From NCBI RefSeq assembly GCF_001027285.1, contig NZ_CP011509.1, positions 10,130,501 to 10,194,500 of the forward strand: a stretch of DNA of 64,000 bases, in the 5' to 3' direction. The notes under the pieces are model-generated. The model saw nothing but the letters and a program-made list of their open reading frames with translations, was not told the origin of the DNA and made no database searches. Of the stretch, positions 1 through 8,382 are shown in pieces. Source of the DNA: Archangium gephyra (GTDB lineage Bacteria > Myxococcota > Myxococcia > Myxococcales > Myxococcaceae). Made by a program: the position numbers and the translations under genes. Within the stretch, counting starts at the first letter, position 1; each line of letters begins with the position of its first letter.

Positions 1-155
1 AGCTCCAGCCCGTGTGCGCGCACGTCGAGCTCGCCGCACGCGTCCCTCCCAATCCCTACGTCATGCCCTACGAGAACAACCTGCCGATCTACCTGTGCTC
101 GGAGCTGAAGGTGCCGCTGGCCACCCTCTGGCCGAGCGTGAAGCACTACGAGTAG
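1..155 (+). CDS. C-terminal end of an unidentified protein (partial)
   Basis: The reading frame is open from the window edge and ends at the TAG at 153-155, giving the last 50 residues of a protein. The visible tail contains the stretch PYENNLPIYLCSELKVPLA and ends WPSVKHYE. A tail with a P-Y-E-N-N-L-P-I-Y motif and a final W-P-x-x-K-H-Y reminds me of C termini of membrane glycosyltransferase-like proteins (GT39/ArnT-type), but too little is visible to assign it. It is followed 9 bp later by the convergent end of a methyltransferase gene. No start, membrane segment or catalytic motif can be seen here. Confidence 0.55.
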   Translation, partial: LQPVCAHVELAARVPPNPYVMPYENNLPIYLCSELKVPLATLWPSVKHYE

Positions 156-164
156 GCGAGGCGT

Positions 165-1208
165 TCACCCCGGCCGGACGAGCCCGCGCAGCGTGCGCCA
201 GGCGCGTTTGACGGGGGCGGGCGCCAGGGTGCTCACCGTCTTGCGGAGCAGCTCACGGCCTTCTCCGGAGAGGGTGATGCGCCGCGCGCGGATGTCCTCC
301 GCCATGTGCTGGAACAACCGCGCCCGGTGGACCAGCGCCGGTCCAGGGAGCAGGTGGCGCGTGCGCGGCTGGACGGCCCGCGGGTCCCGGCAGAAGACGT
401 AGAACGAGCGGACCGAGTGCGGGAAGAACAGGTCGAACACCGCATGGAGCCTGCGCTCCACGTCCGGCAGGCGCTCCAGCCCGTGCTGGACGAACTGCCG
501 CTCCCACCACTCCGTGTGGGCCCAGATGAGATGCCCCGAGGCGGGGATGGGCGGCTCGAGGCGCTCGGCGCAGAGGAACTCGAAGGGCTCGCGGGCCTCG
601 AAGCGCGCGCGGTTCTCCTCCATCTCCAGGGGGAACTGCTCGCCGAAGACACGGTCCGTCCCGAACGCAGGGACCACGAAGACGAAGAGGGCGTCCTCGG
701 ACGCCACGGACACGAGCGCGGAGATGTACTCGTGCAGCCGCCGGGGCAGCAGGTGCTCCCAGATGTCGAAGGCACAGAGCGTGTCGAAACGCCGGCCCTC
801 GCGCGCCAGTTCCCGGCACCGCTCGGCGAAGTCGCCCGCGAGGTAGTGCTCGCGGACGTTGGGCCAGGTGACGGAGCGGACGTCCTCGCTGAAGTCGATG
901 CCCGTCACCTGAACGCCGTGGGGTTCGAGCAGGGAGAGGACATCTCCTCGCCCGCACCCCACGTCCAGCACCGCACGGGGCCGCAGCGTGCGGAGCATCT
1001 GCGCCATGGCCCAGAAGTGCGGCACCTTGCGGTCACCGCGCAGCCCGCTGTGGCTCTCGAAGTAGTTCCGGTCGTAGTAGCCGGTGGAGAAGATGTTGTG
1101 CAGGAGGGCCTCATAGTCCTCCGGCGCCTCCACCTGGATGAGCGTCGTCTCCTGGCCGTGGTTGTAGAGCTTGCCGTCCGCCAGGTAGTGCGACTTCACG
1201 AGCTTCAT
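165..1208 (-). CDS. class I SAM-dependent methyltransferase
   Basis: A 347-residue protein with a Rossmann SAM-binding site: motif I is VLDVGCGRGDVLSLL near residue 80, and the acidic end of strand 2 is GIDFSED. A later AFDIWEHLL segment fits the post-motif region of the Methyltransf_23/11 families. It probably transfers a methyl group to a small or glycan substrate; the substrate cannot be told. I chose the ATG at 1208 (MKLVKSHY) because a purine-rich GGTAGGGTGGGGG sits just upstream. A GTG 33 bases further upstream also fits the frame but has no clear ribosome site. The C terminus is basic and extended beyond the methyltransferase fold. The gene is convergent with the partial gene at the window start. 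Confidence 0.85.
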   Translation of the reverse strand: MKLVKSHYLADGKLYNHGQETTLIQVEAPEDYEALLHNIFSTGYYDRNYFESHSGLRGDRKVPHFWAMAQMLRTLRPRAVLDVGCGRGDVLSLLEPHGVQVTGIDFSEDVRSVTWPNVREHYLAGDFAERCRELAREGRRFDTLCAFDIWEHLLPRRLHEYISALVSVASEDALFVFVVPAFGTDRVFGEQFPLEMEENRARFEAREPFEFLCAERLEPPIPASGHLIWAHTEWWERQFVQHGLERLPDVERRLHAVFDLFFPHSVRSFYVFCRDPRAVQPRTRHLLPGPALVHRARLFQHMAEDIRARRITLSGEGRELLRKTVSTLAPAPVKRAWRTLRGLVRPG

Positions 1209-1254
1209 GGGCCCCCACCCTACCGGAACACGCGCTGCCACCCAACCCGCAAGC

Positions 1255-1995
1255 CTAGGAGCCGCCCATCCGTGGGCCCAGCCAATCGACGATGCGGCTC
1301 AACGTGGCCGGGCGCGGGTTCTCCAGCGAGATCTGCCCGGTGTTGTCCCCGGTCACGGGAACCGGCGCGGGGAGGGTCTCGATCCTCCCTTCCATCTTCA
1401 GGTAGGGCGACAGCCAGAGCCGGTACGAGAGCGGCATGAAACCGCTGAACGTCTTGTAGGCGAGGATGTACTGACGCCCCTTCTGTACCGGGTACTGGAG
1501 CACCGCCGTCCCGGTCTCGAGCGCGTTCTGGACGTAATCGCCTCCGATCTGGGTGAGCATCGCGCCCTCTTCGATGGCCCCGATGGTGAGCGGATACCCG
1601 TAGCCGTGGATGTAGCCGTTCGGCCCCACCTCGAGGACATCGGACATGATGGTCACCTGGCCACTCTCGCGCGCGGTCACCACGAAGGCGTCGAAATGGA
1701 AGTACTGAGGAGCCTGCAGGGAGCGGGTGGTGAGCACGCCGAGGAAGGAGCGGTCCTCCTGCGCCGACAGGCCGACGGCAACCGCCTCTTCCTCGGGAAC
1801 CGCGGTCAGGGTGTGCGAGGACGTTCCGGCCGGAGAAGGAGCCGGATCGGCCGGTACGGGCTTCGGCTCGGTGGGCCCGGGCTCCGGCTGGCAGCCGGCA
1901 ACGGCCACTTGCGCCAGGAGCAGGAGCAGAACGACAGGACGGGACGCCGGGAAACGCGCATGAGGCGCGCGGGCAAAAGACTGCAAGTGTTCCAT
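1255..1995 (-). CDS. putative lipoprotein of unknown function
   Basis: A 246-residue protein. After a basic stretch, residues about 20-34 form a hydrophobic signal (VVLLLLLAQVAVAGC) ending in a lipobox-like AVAGC, so it is probably a lipoprotein. A Pro/Glu-rich linker follows (PEPGPTEPKP). The rest is a beta-rich domain with no family I recognise; repeated valine-glutamine-tyrosine strands suggest a bacterial pre-peptidase-like or Ig-like fold, but this is inference. The start could lie further downstream, because the signal peptide is preceded by about 19 residues. It is transcribed in the same direction as its neighbours with about 90 bp to the upstream gene. Confidence 0.7.
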   Translation of the reverse strand: MEHLQSFARAPHARFPASRPVVLLLLLAQVAVAGCQPEPGPTEPKPVPADPAPSPAGTSSHTLTAVPEEEAVAVGLSAQEDRSFLGVLTTRSLQAPQYFHFDAFVVTARESGQVTIMSDVLEVGPNGYIHGYGYPLTIGAIEEGAMLTQIGGDYVQNALETGTAVLQYPVQKGRQYILAYKTFSGFMPLSYRLWLSPYLKMEGRIETLPAPVPVTGDNTGQISLENPRPATLSRIVDWLGPRMGGS

Positions 1996-2086
1996 GGGTC
2001 TTCCCCAGTTTGGCCGGCCCCTGGACCATGTTCGGGGACACGCACCGGGCGGTCAACAGGATCCTGCCGGTGCGCGTGCACGGGTG

Positions 2087-3310
2087 CTACACGAACGACA
2101 GGTCCGGCTCACCGCCCAGCATCCAGGCCCCCACGGTCTCGAAGTGCGCCATGCGGCCCTGAAGCTGCTGCGTCACCGTGTGCATGTCGCGGAACCGGCG
2201 CTCCAGCGGATGGGTCTCGAAGATCGCCGACGTCCCGGCGGAGTGGTAGGCGAAGTCGACGGCTTCGCGCGCCTGGTGGATGGCATGCGTCGAGGCCAGC
2301 CGCAGGGCCATGCGGTGCTCGAGCGTGAGGCCGCCACCGGGCGCCCTCACCCCGCTCCAGAGCGTATCGATGACGTGCAACAGATAGACACGGGCCGATT
2401 GAAGTCCGGCCTCGGCCCGCGCCGTGCCGGCTTGCACCACCGCGTTGTCGCGGAGCGGGCGCTTCATGCCCCGAGGCACCTTGTCGCGTGCGACCGCCAC
2501 GAAGGCGTCCAGTGCTCCACGCGCGATGCCCAGCGCCACACCGGCGAAGGCAATCTCGTAGATGCAGAGCGAGGACAAGCGGTACAGCGGCGCCGCCTCG
2601 TGGCCCGCCCGCGGTTCGTCGCGGACGAGTGAGTACGCGTGGCGCACGAAATGGCCGGAGAGCGAGAAGGCATCGCTCGCGGTGCCCCGCAGCCCGGTGA
2701 CATTCCAGATGTCGGTCCAGGTGACGGCGGACGCCGGCACCAGCAGGGTGCGCACCTGCTGCCGTCCATCGGGGTGCAGGCGCGGCGTCACGCCGTCCGC
2801 CTCGAAGAGCGGACAATGTGTGCCCAGCCAGGTCGCGTGCCGGCCGCCGCTGGTGAAGCTCCAGGTGCCGGTGACGCGATAGCCATCCCCGTGAACGATC
2901 GCCCTGGCCTCGGGGCCGGGTCCCCAGGCCAGCACGGCGCGCGGATCCCGCCCGAAGACCTCCCAGGCCACCTCGTGCTCGAGGCAGGCGGCCGACATGG
3001 CACAACCAGCCGCCTGCCCGACACACCAGGCCGTGCTGGCATCGCCCCGGGCGAGCGTCTCGATGACCCGGAGGAGCGTCAGCGGATCGGCCTCGGTGCC
3101 GTTCAGCGAGCGCGGCAACACCAGGCGGAACAGGCCGGCCGCGTGCAGCGCGTCGAGCACTTCGGGCAGCAGCCGGCGCTCGCGCTCCATCCGGGCCGAC
3201 AGGGCCTCCAACGTCGGCACCAGCGCCTCGGCATACGCGACAAGGTCGGCGACGGCGGCTGGCGCCTGTCCTCCATCTGGTGCCACGGCAGCTCCCTTCT
3301 CAGTGCCCAT
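2087..3310 (-). CDS. acyl-CoA-dehydrogenase-fold flavoprotein (hydroxylase/monooxygenase type)
   Basis: A 407-residue protein with the full acyl-CoA dehydrogenase fold: an N-terminal helical domain (LLPEVLDALHAAGLFRLVLP), the beta domain (VTGTWSFTSGGRHATWLG) and the C-terminal helical bundle. The 'GLFRL' start and 'GTWSFTSGG' strand are typical of the group that includes HsaA, DszC and HpaB-like flavin-dependent hydroxylases rather than true fatty-acid dehydrogenases; I see no obvious catalytic glutamate. The ATG at 3310 (MGTEKG) is preferred although the frame is open far upstream, because a GGGAGGCGCC ribosome-site candidate lies about 12 bases before it and the upstream frame is low in coding character. 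Function is likely an FMN/FAD-dependent oxidation in secondary or aromatic metabolism. Confidence 0.8.
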   Translation of the reverse strand: MGTEKGAAVAPDGGQAPAAVADLVAYAEALVPTLEALSARMERERRLLPEVLDALHAAGLFRLVLPRSLNGTEADPLTLLRVIETLARGDASTAWCVGQAAGCAMSAACLEHEVAWEVFGRDPRAVLAWGPGPEARAIVHGDGYRVTGTWSFTSGGRHATWLGTHCPLFEADGVTPRLHPDGRQQVRTLLVPASAVTWTDIWNVTGLRGTASDAFSLSGHFVRHAYSLVRDEPRAGHEAAPLYRLSSLCIYEIAFAGVALGIARGALDAFVAVARDKVPRGMKRPLRDNAVVQAGTARAEAGLQSARVYLLHVIDTLWSGVRAPGGGLTLEHRMALRLASTHAIHQAREAVDFAYHSAGTSAIFETHPLERRFRDMHTVTQQLQGRMAHFETVGAWMLGGEPDLSFV

Positions 3311-3431
3311 CGAAGCATGGCGCCTCCCGCCGTCGCCAGTGACGCACCGTGATGAGGCGGCCTCGAGCACGACCCGGCGCGGAGTGAGGATGATGTCAGT
3401 TCCAACGACCCATACCGGTAGAGTGGGCGCC

Positions 3432-4478
3432 ATGTACATGTTCACACGCGTCGCGGTGCTGCTCGTCTCCGGCATCCTGGCCCTGCCCTCGGAGGCATGG
3501 GCTTGCAGCTGTGCCCTGAAAGCGGATGTCCGTGATTCCCTGAAGGAGGCACGCGAGGAGGCGGATCTCATCTTCCGCGGCCGGGTCGACGACTTCCAAA
3601 ACCCGTTCGAACAGGAAAGAGAGGGCCCGGACGCCGGCCGGGCGACGTTCACGGTGCTGGAGACGTTCAAGGGAAAAGCAGTGCCCCAGCGGGTGCTGAG
3701 CCTGGACGACAGCCTGTGTACGTATCTCTTCGACAAGGGCGTCGAGTATCTCGTCTACGCGTACGGAGACGAGAAGAAGGGATTCACGACTTCCGTCTGT
3801 ACGCGAACCCAGAGCGCGCGCGGGGCTTCCGTCGAGATGGAGTCCCTGCGCTCGGGCACCCTCCCCCGCCGTCCCGTGGCCATGCGGCGACAGCACCTGA
3901 GCTGCACCCGGTGCGACGTGGAGGCCGTGGCTCGAAAACTGGTGTGTGGTGACAAGGCGCCTTGTGAGCCAGGCGACGGGAAGGCCTCGGAAGAGGCCTT
4001 GCGCGAGGGCCGCCCCTTCTGGGAGCGCGAGAAGCGGGACGAGTGGAAGGAGCAAGCGCTCTTCGGTGTGGGCCTGGATGGGCGGGCCTTCCAACTGGTG
4101 CAGCGGCCGAACCTCGGAGCGGACGAGGCCTGCGAGCAGCGCGTGCTCCGGCGTGGGTGTGAGCGGCTGTCCCTCAACTCCCTGGGCGCTGGGACCCGGA
4201 TGACGTGTACGGGCCCCTCCGAAGAAGAGTCGCTCTGCGATGAAAAGGCCACGCGCCAGGCCACCTGGGGTCCCGTGGAAGCACCGCCCCGGGGCCGCTG
4301 CCAATGGAGTCGCGCGGATGCCCCCACCTGTGAATGGGACCCGGAGACCGTGCCGCTCGCGCCCGGCGCCCCGACGCGTCCTGGCCTCGTATGCACGACC
4401 GGGTTCCGGAGGCACTCGGCCCCCTGCCGGGTCGTCCCTGATGCGGCCACTCCCCCACCGGCCGCGAACGGCCCGTAG
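3432..4478 (+). CDS. secreted TIMP/netrin-like (NTR) domain protein
   Basis: A 348-residue exported protein. Residues 1-22 are a signal peptide (FTRVAVLLVSGILALPSEAWA). The mature part starts with CSC, as in tissue-inhibitor-of-metalloproteinase and other NTR-fold proteins, and the first ~120 residues fit that fold (LIFRGRVDDF; VLETFKGKAVPQRVLSLD; VEYLVYAYG; VCTRTQ). The later half has many cysteines (CTRCDVEA, CGDKAPCEP, CERLSL) and no family I recognise. Two in-frame ATGs lie at 3432 and 3438; the first was chosen. An internally deleted duplicate of this gene lies at 8294-8373, so this locus has been copied. Confidence 0.75.
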   Translation: MYMFTRVAVLLVSGILALPSEAWACSCALKADVRDSLKEAREEADLIFRGRVDDFQNPFEQEREGPDAGRATFTVLETFKGKAVPQRVLSLDDSLCTYLFDKGVEYLVYAYGDEKKGFTTSVCTRTQSARGASVEMESLRSGTLPRRPVAMRRQHLSCTRCDVEAVARKLVCGDKAPCEPGDGKASEEALREGRPFWEREKRDEWKEQALFGVGLDGRAFQLVQRPNLGADEACEQRVLRRGCERLSLNSLGAGTRMTCTGPSEEESLCDEKATRQATWGPVEAPPRGRCQWSRADAPTCEWDPETVPLAPGAPTRPGLVCTTGFRRHSAPCRVVPDAATPPPAANGP

Positions 4479-4511
4479 CTCGCGCGATGGATCGCCCCCT
4501 GAGCCGACCCC

Positions 4512-4571
4512 CAGCGGCCCGGAGGACCTCTCCACCAATCCCAGAAATTCCGCGAACGGCTGAGTTCCTGA
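4512..4571 (+). pseudogene. possible remnant of a LytTR response-regulator C terminus
   Basis: The frame ending at the TGA at 4569-4571 reads ...HQSQKFRERLSS. The end of the LytTR response regulator at 24387 reads RRQSQKFRERMSP. The DNA agrees too: 25 of 29 bases match between 4535-4563 and the reverse complement of 24393-24421. Nothing upstream extends the similarity, so this would be a short scar just downstream of the TIMP-like gene. The match is short and could be chance. Confidence 0.3.
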
Positions 4572-4681
4572 CAGAAGAAAGCCGTGGTCTGACGCATCTC
4601 TCAGTTTGCAGACGAGGAGGATTTGGCCTTCAATCTGGGTTGAAGCCAGTCCTCGCCCAGATGCTCCATTTCGTGTGAGCC

Positions 4682-5725
4682 ATGTTCCACAAGAGAATCA
4701 TCCCCGCCCTACTCCTTGCCTGCTGGACGCCATTCCCTTCCGCGCACGCGGCCGGGGAAGAGACTGTCAAGGAGGGCACCGCCAACCCGAAGCCGGAGGG
4801 GACTGTCGTCCGCAAGATCTCGATTGGCATGATCAGCCTTGCCCACAGGAACGGCGAGTACGAGCAGGCGCTCGATCTCATCGGGCGCGCGCGTCAGCAC
4901 CCGTTGGATACACACGAGCTGGTGCTCCTGTCCCTCTACGAGGGAATCCTCTTGTATGAGGTGGGAAGGTTCGTGGAGTCCGGAGATGCCTTCGAGATGG
5001 CGCTGCTGATCCAGCCCGAGGAGAAGCTTCCCACGCCGGTCTCGCCCAAGATCGAGCGCCACTTCGAGACGGTCCGGAAAAAGGTTCAGATGGATCCGAG
5101 CACCACCACGCCCCCGGGCGGCAAGCAGAAGCCTTCTTCGACGGCTTCGTCGAACTGCCCGTCCGGGCTCATCATGACCCATGGCAGGACCTTGAGAGCA
5201 CAGCAGTTGTGGCGTCTGGCCATGATGGAACAGATGCTGTGCGTGAGAGATATTCGTGGTGGCGAGGTGGCCAAGAGCTTGTCGGCATTCAAGGCCCAGG
5301 TCTCGGAGGCGGGCTCGCCCACCGAATGGGTCCGCGTCATTCAGGAGATCGACCAGTTCGCCAAGGAGTACTCCGTCTACCCCTTCGACGCGGACTGGAA
5401 GCACGTGAAGTCCCTCGTGCCAGAAGAGCGATGGGAGCTCGGGGACGAGGAGCAGGACGTGACGCTACCCGCGCCCCTCGAATCGCCCGATGAAGAGCCG
5501 GCGAGTCTCTTCGGTTGCCGGGCGGCCGTTGCTCCCGACTGCGAGCGGCTCATGCGGCGCCTGATGCTGCTCCAGAATCAACTCTCCGGGGTGGCGTCCG
5601 CGAACAGGTTCACCGCGAGGACGGAGCTGCTGCGCCTGGGCAGGAAGGTTCGGGAAGCCTTCTCCAGCGAGAAATTGCAAGCCGCCTCGCGAGACATCGA
5701 AGCCTGGCAGAGCAGGTGGCATTGA
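4682..5725 (+). CDS. secreted TPR-like protein
   Basis: A 347-residue exported protein. A signal peptide ends at about residue 23 (LLLACWTPFPSAHA). Residues about 45-120 form tetratricopeptide-like helices (AHRNGEYEQALDLIGRA; YEGILLYEVGRFVESGDAF), followed by LPTPVSPKIERHFETVRKKV. The same layout and a near-matching segment, LPVKVSPKLERDFEEVR, occurs in the gene at 11667, so the two are paralogous. A Ser/Thr/Pro linker separates this from a helical C-terminal half of unknown fold. It ends convergently with the PEGA kinase gene. In myxobacteria such periplasmic TPR proteins often sit beside Ser/Thr kinases, but no function is proven. There is no strong ribosome site before the ATG. Confidence 0.75.
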   Translation: MFHKRIIPALLLACWTPFPSAHAAGEETVKEGTANPKPEGTVVRKISIGMISLAHRNGEYEQALDLIGRARQHPLDTHELVLLSLYEGILLYEVGRFVESGDAFEMALLIQPEEKLPTPVSPKIERHFETVRKKVQMDPSTTTPPGGKQKPSSTASSNCPSGLIMTHGRTLRAQQLWRLAMMEQMLCVRDIRGGEVAKSLSAFKAQVSEAGSPTEWVRVIQEIDQFAKEYSVYPFDADWKHVKSLVPEERWELGDEEQDVTLPAPLESPDEEPASLFGCRAAVAPDCERLMRRLMLLQNQLSGVASANRFTARTELLRLGRKVREAFSSEKLQAASRDIEAWQSRWH

Positions 5726-5732
5726 CGCCCCG

Positions 5733-5766
5733 CCCTCCACGGCTCCTGGGATGGAGCCATGGAGGG
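5733..5766. terminator. bidirectional terminator-like hairpin
   Basis: Arms 5733-5746 and 5753-5766 pair over 13 of 14 positions (CCCTCCA and GGCTCC against GGAGCC and TGGAGGG) around a 6-base loop. It lies between two convergent genes and could stop both. There is no U run on either side. Confidence 0.6.
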
Positions 5767-5776
5767 GATGCGAGCC

Positions 5777-7438
5777 TCACTCCTCGAGCATGTTGATCTT
5801 GAGGAGGGTGTCCTGCCCGGCTTTGACGTCGATCTCGCGCTCGAGCGTCCTGTCCAGGTGGACGAACTTCACGAGGTGGGGCCCCGCAGGCAATTGCAGG
5901 GGCTGCAAGGGGGTATCTCCCTGCTTTCGCCCATCCACGAAGACGGTGGCGTAGGGATAGGCGCGCAGCACCAGGGTTCCCTTGCCCCTGGCCTTGAGCA
6001 CGGGCGGAGGAGCGGGCGCGGGGTCCACGACAGGGGGCGGCGAGAGGACGGGCTCGGATGGCTGGGTGGCTCCCCCCTGCACGGGTGGCGTCTCCTCCAC
6101 CTGCGCAAGTGACGTCGTCGGCTGCACCTCGGCTTCGGCTGCCAGCGGATCCAGGTGACAGCTCCCCGTGGAGGCGAGCAGGAGCATCAACAAGCCAAGC
6201 GACCACGACGACATCCAAGGCGGGGGCTTCGTCGGCACCTGCTGCTGCTGGAGACCTCCATGGGAGGCCGGAATCGCGATGGGCCCGGACGGCCGCCGGG
6301 ACCGCCCCGGGGCCGTCTGCGGCTCGGACGCGGGGCGCCGGTGTGGAGATGTGACAGGGGCCCTTTGCGTCTCCTGTTTCGAGACCTGGGGGCCGCGGTG
6401 ATTCGCCGTCGCCGCCTCGTTCGGCGGCGAGGCGGGGCGCTTCCTGGTGAGGCCCGGAGGAACAGGAGGGGAAGGCTTGAGCGGCTCATTCACCACGGAG
6501 AGCCCAAGCCCCGGGTCCGTGTTGGCCCGGTTGATGAGATGCGCCACCTGCTGCATCGTCACGGGCTTGCCAGCGGAGACAATGAACTTCTCCAGGTCGG
6601 CCTGGAAGGCGTGGCAATCCGCGTAGCGTTGATCGCGATCCTTGGCGAGCACCTTGTTGAGGATACGCCGCAGCGGAAAGGGAAGATCCTCACGGAGCTC
6701 CGCCGCCGGAACATGCGGCTCGAAGAGGATGGCCTGCATCAGCCCGGCCTCCGACTCCGAGGCGTACGGCCGCTGGCCCGTGAGCAGCTCGTAGAACACC
6801 ACGCCGAGCGCATACACGTCCGCGCGCCGATCCAACGGCTTCGCTCGCAGCTGTTCGGGCGGCATGTACGGGAGCTTGCCCTTGACAACACCGCTCTCCG
6901 TCTTGTGGCTCTGCCCGGTGGCCTTGGCGATGCCGAAGTCCACCACCTTCACCGCGCCCTGCCGGGACAGCAGGATGTTGTCCGGGCTGACGTCGCGGTG
7001 GATGAGGCCTTGCGCTTCACCCGTCTCGGGGTCGGTGAAGTCGTGGGCGAAGGCCAGCCCGTCGCAGGCGAGCGAGATGATTCGGGCGCACACCGCGGGG
7101 GGCAGGGGCTGCTCCTGGGCCGCGGCGCGCTTGATGAGCGTGCGCAGGCTGGGCCCGTCGATGTACTCCATGGCCAGGAAGTAGGTGCCCTCGGACTCGC
7201 CGAAGTCGAAGATCTGCACGATGTTCGGGTGCGTGAGCCGGGCGACGAGTTTGGCCTCGGACAGGAACATCTGGACGAAGTCGGGTTCCGCGGCCAGCTC
7301 GGGCAGGATGCGCTTGACGACCAGGGTCTTCTCGAAGCCCATGGGCCCGGCGGCTTTGGCGAGGAACACCTCGGCCATGCCACCGGCGGCGAGCTTACGC
7401 ACCAATTCGTATTTTCCCAGCTGTTGCTGTTGCGTCAC
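5777..7438 (-). CDS. membrane Ser/Thr protein kinase with PEGA domain
   Basis: A 553-residue Hanks-type kinase. The ATP-binding lysine is K42 (TLVVKRIL), the catalytic loop is HRDVSPDN with D149, and the DFG motif starts at D167. Residues about 9-275 are the kinase domain. A long Pro/Arg/Gln-rich linker (about 320-400) leads to one membrane segment ([18 protein letters not shown]). The extracytoplasmic part ends in a PEGA domain (about 485-553: [20 protein letters not shown]). PEGA domains are usually beta-rich surface or signalling modules. The start is a GTG with the ribosome site AGAGGGGA seven bases away. The intergenic region upstream (7439-7780) is AT-richer and probably holds its promoter. 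Confidence 0.92.
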   Translation of the reverse strand: MTQQQQLGKYELVRKLAAGGMAEVFLAKAAGPMGFEKTLVVKRILPELAAEPDFVQMFLSEAKLVARLTHPNIVQIFDFGESEGTYFLAMEYIDGPSLRTLIKRAAAQEQPLPPAVCARIISLACDGLAFAHDFTDPETGEAQGLIHRDVSPDNILLSRQGAVKVVDFGIAKATGQSHKTESGVVKGKLPYMPPEQLRAKPLDRRADVYALGVVFYELLTGQRPYASESEAGLMQAILFEPHVPAAELREDLPFPLRRILNKVLAKDRDQRYADCHAFQADLEKFIVSAGKPVTMQQVAHLINRANTDPGLGLSVVNEPLKPSPPVPPGLTRKRPASPPNEAATANHRGPQVSKQETQRAPVTSPHRRPASEPQTAPGRSRRPSGPIAIPASHGGLQQQQVPTKPPPWMSSWSLGLLMLLLASTGSCHLDPLAAEAEVQPTTSLAQVEETPPVQGGATQPSEPVLSPPPVVDPAPAPPPVLKARGKGTLVLRAYPYATVFVDGRKQGDTPLQPLQLPAGPHLVKFVHLDRTLEREIDVKAGQDTLLKINMLEE

Positions 7439-7845
7439 GGGTCCCCTCTTTTCCCAGCGGCTCCGACAGTTCCATGCCGGACTCTCGCGAGGACGTCCCC
7501 TCAGGTTCAGCGGGCACCTAAATATCAGGCGGCATTCAACTTGTCGTGCACTTGTCTGGACAAAAGTTGCTCGCGGTACGTTTTAAATCAGTACAGGTCT
7601 GGAGGTCGGGCAAGCCAAGCCTGAATCAACCAGACTTCAACGGCTCACAAGGATGTCAGGGTATCCGTGTCATACATAGGAGAGAGCTTTGTTTGTAGTG
7701 TTCATCCATCTCCACGGTTCGACACCCGAGCCGCATGCAGCCACCCTCGCCGCTTGCCCATCAGACTCGCCTCGCCCTGGCCGTCCTCCTCGCGTCAGCC
7801 CGGCCTACCTCGAGCTTCTGCTGCGCACGGTGGAAACAGACACCC
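7439..7845. other. non-coding scar between the PEGA kinase and the IS630 remnant
   Basis: About 400 bp without a convincing gene. The first 150 bp are AT-richer than the surroundings and lie upstream of the kinase, so they probably hold its promoter; I cannot fix -35/-10 boxes. The rest reads like degraded transposon DNA leading into the recognisable transposase segment. Confidence 0.5.
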
Positions 7846-8200
7846 TCCATGTGGCGCCGCCGTGGCAGTCGCCTGCTGCTGCCGACGCCCGGCAAGAACG
7901 TCCGGCCAGGCGTGGTGGGCGCGTTGCACTACCCCGACAAGCACTTCTTCTTCACCCACCAACCCCAGCACGTCACCGGCGACATGGTGCTGCCCCTGCT
8001 GAACCAACTGGTGGCTCGGGCCAAACGCACGGGCAAAAGAATCGTGCTCGTCATCGACAACGGGCGCCCCTTCGATACCCGCCTCGCCCGAGCCGCCCTT
8101 GAGGCGGCCAGTCCCTGGGTGCGGCCTTTCAGACTGCCCCGCTACACCTCCGAAACCCTCAACTGGATTGAGGACTTCTGGGAGCACTTGAAGGAGCAAC
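7846..8200 (+). pseudogene. IS630-family transposase remnant (C-terminal half)
   Basis: The frame reads MWRRRGSRLLLPTPGKNV ... GVVGALHYPDKHFFF ... RIVLVIDNGRPFDT ... LNWIEDFWEHLKE. This is the catalytic half of an IS630-type DDE transposase: the second Asp in VIDNG and the final Glu in the N-W-I-E-D-F-W motif are visible. The N-terminal helix-turn-helix half and the first Asp region are missing, and the frame simply runs on into unrelated sequence (a stop only at 8371). I could not find terminal inverted repeats. It is a dead fragment that marks an old insertion beside the deleted TIMP-like copy. Confidence 0.75.
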
Positions 8201-8293
8201 GCGGTGTGCAGGAGCGGCCTCGAGCGCTACCCGGCGGAACGAGCTGGACACCCATTCATGCTGCCATCACGGCACCGGTACGGACATCGCCTA

Positions 8294-8373
8294 GAGTGGG
8301 CTCCATGCACATGTTCACACGCGTCGCGGTGCTGCTCGTCCCTGATGCGGCTACTCCCCCACCGGCCCCTTGA
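8294..8373 (+). pseudogene. internally deleted duplicate of the TIMP-like gene
   Basis: Positions 8294-8340 match 3421-3467 (the start region of the TIMP-like gene) at 45 of 47 bases, and 8336-8367 match 4432-4463 (its 3' end) at 31 of 32. The two parts join at a shared TCGTC. Relative to the intact gene 969 bp are missing, a multiple of three, so a 22-codon frame remains: MHMFTRVAVLLV joined to PDAATPPPAP, ATG at 8305 and TGA at 8371. This is a deletion between 5-base repeats in a second gene copy. Confidence 0.85.
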
Positions 8374-8382
8374 GCAAGAGCC

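Noticed and set aside
7735-8373. An intact transposase gene
   Set aside because: The N-terminal half and inverted repeats are missing and the frame runs into the TIMP-like relic.
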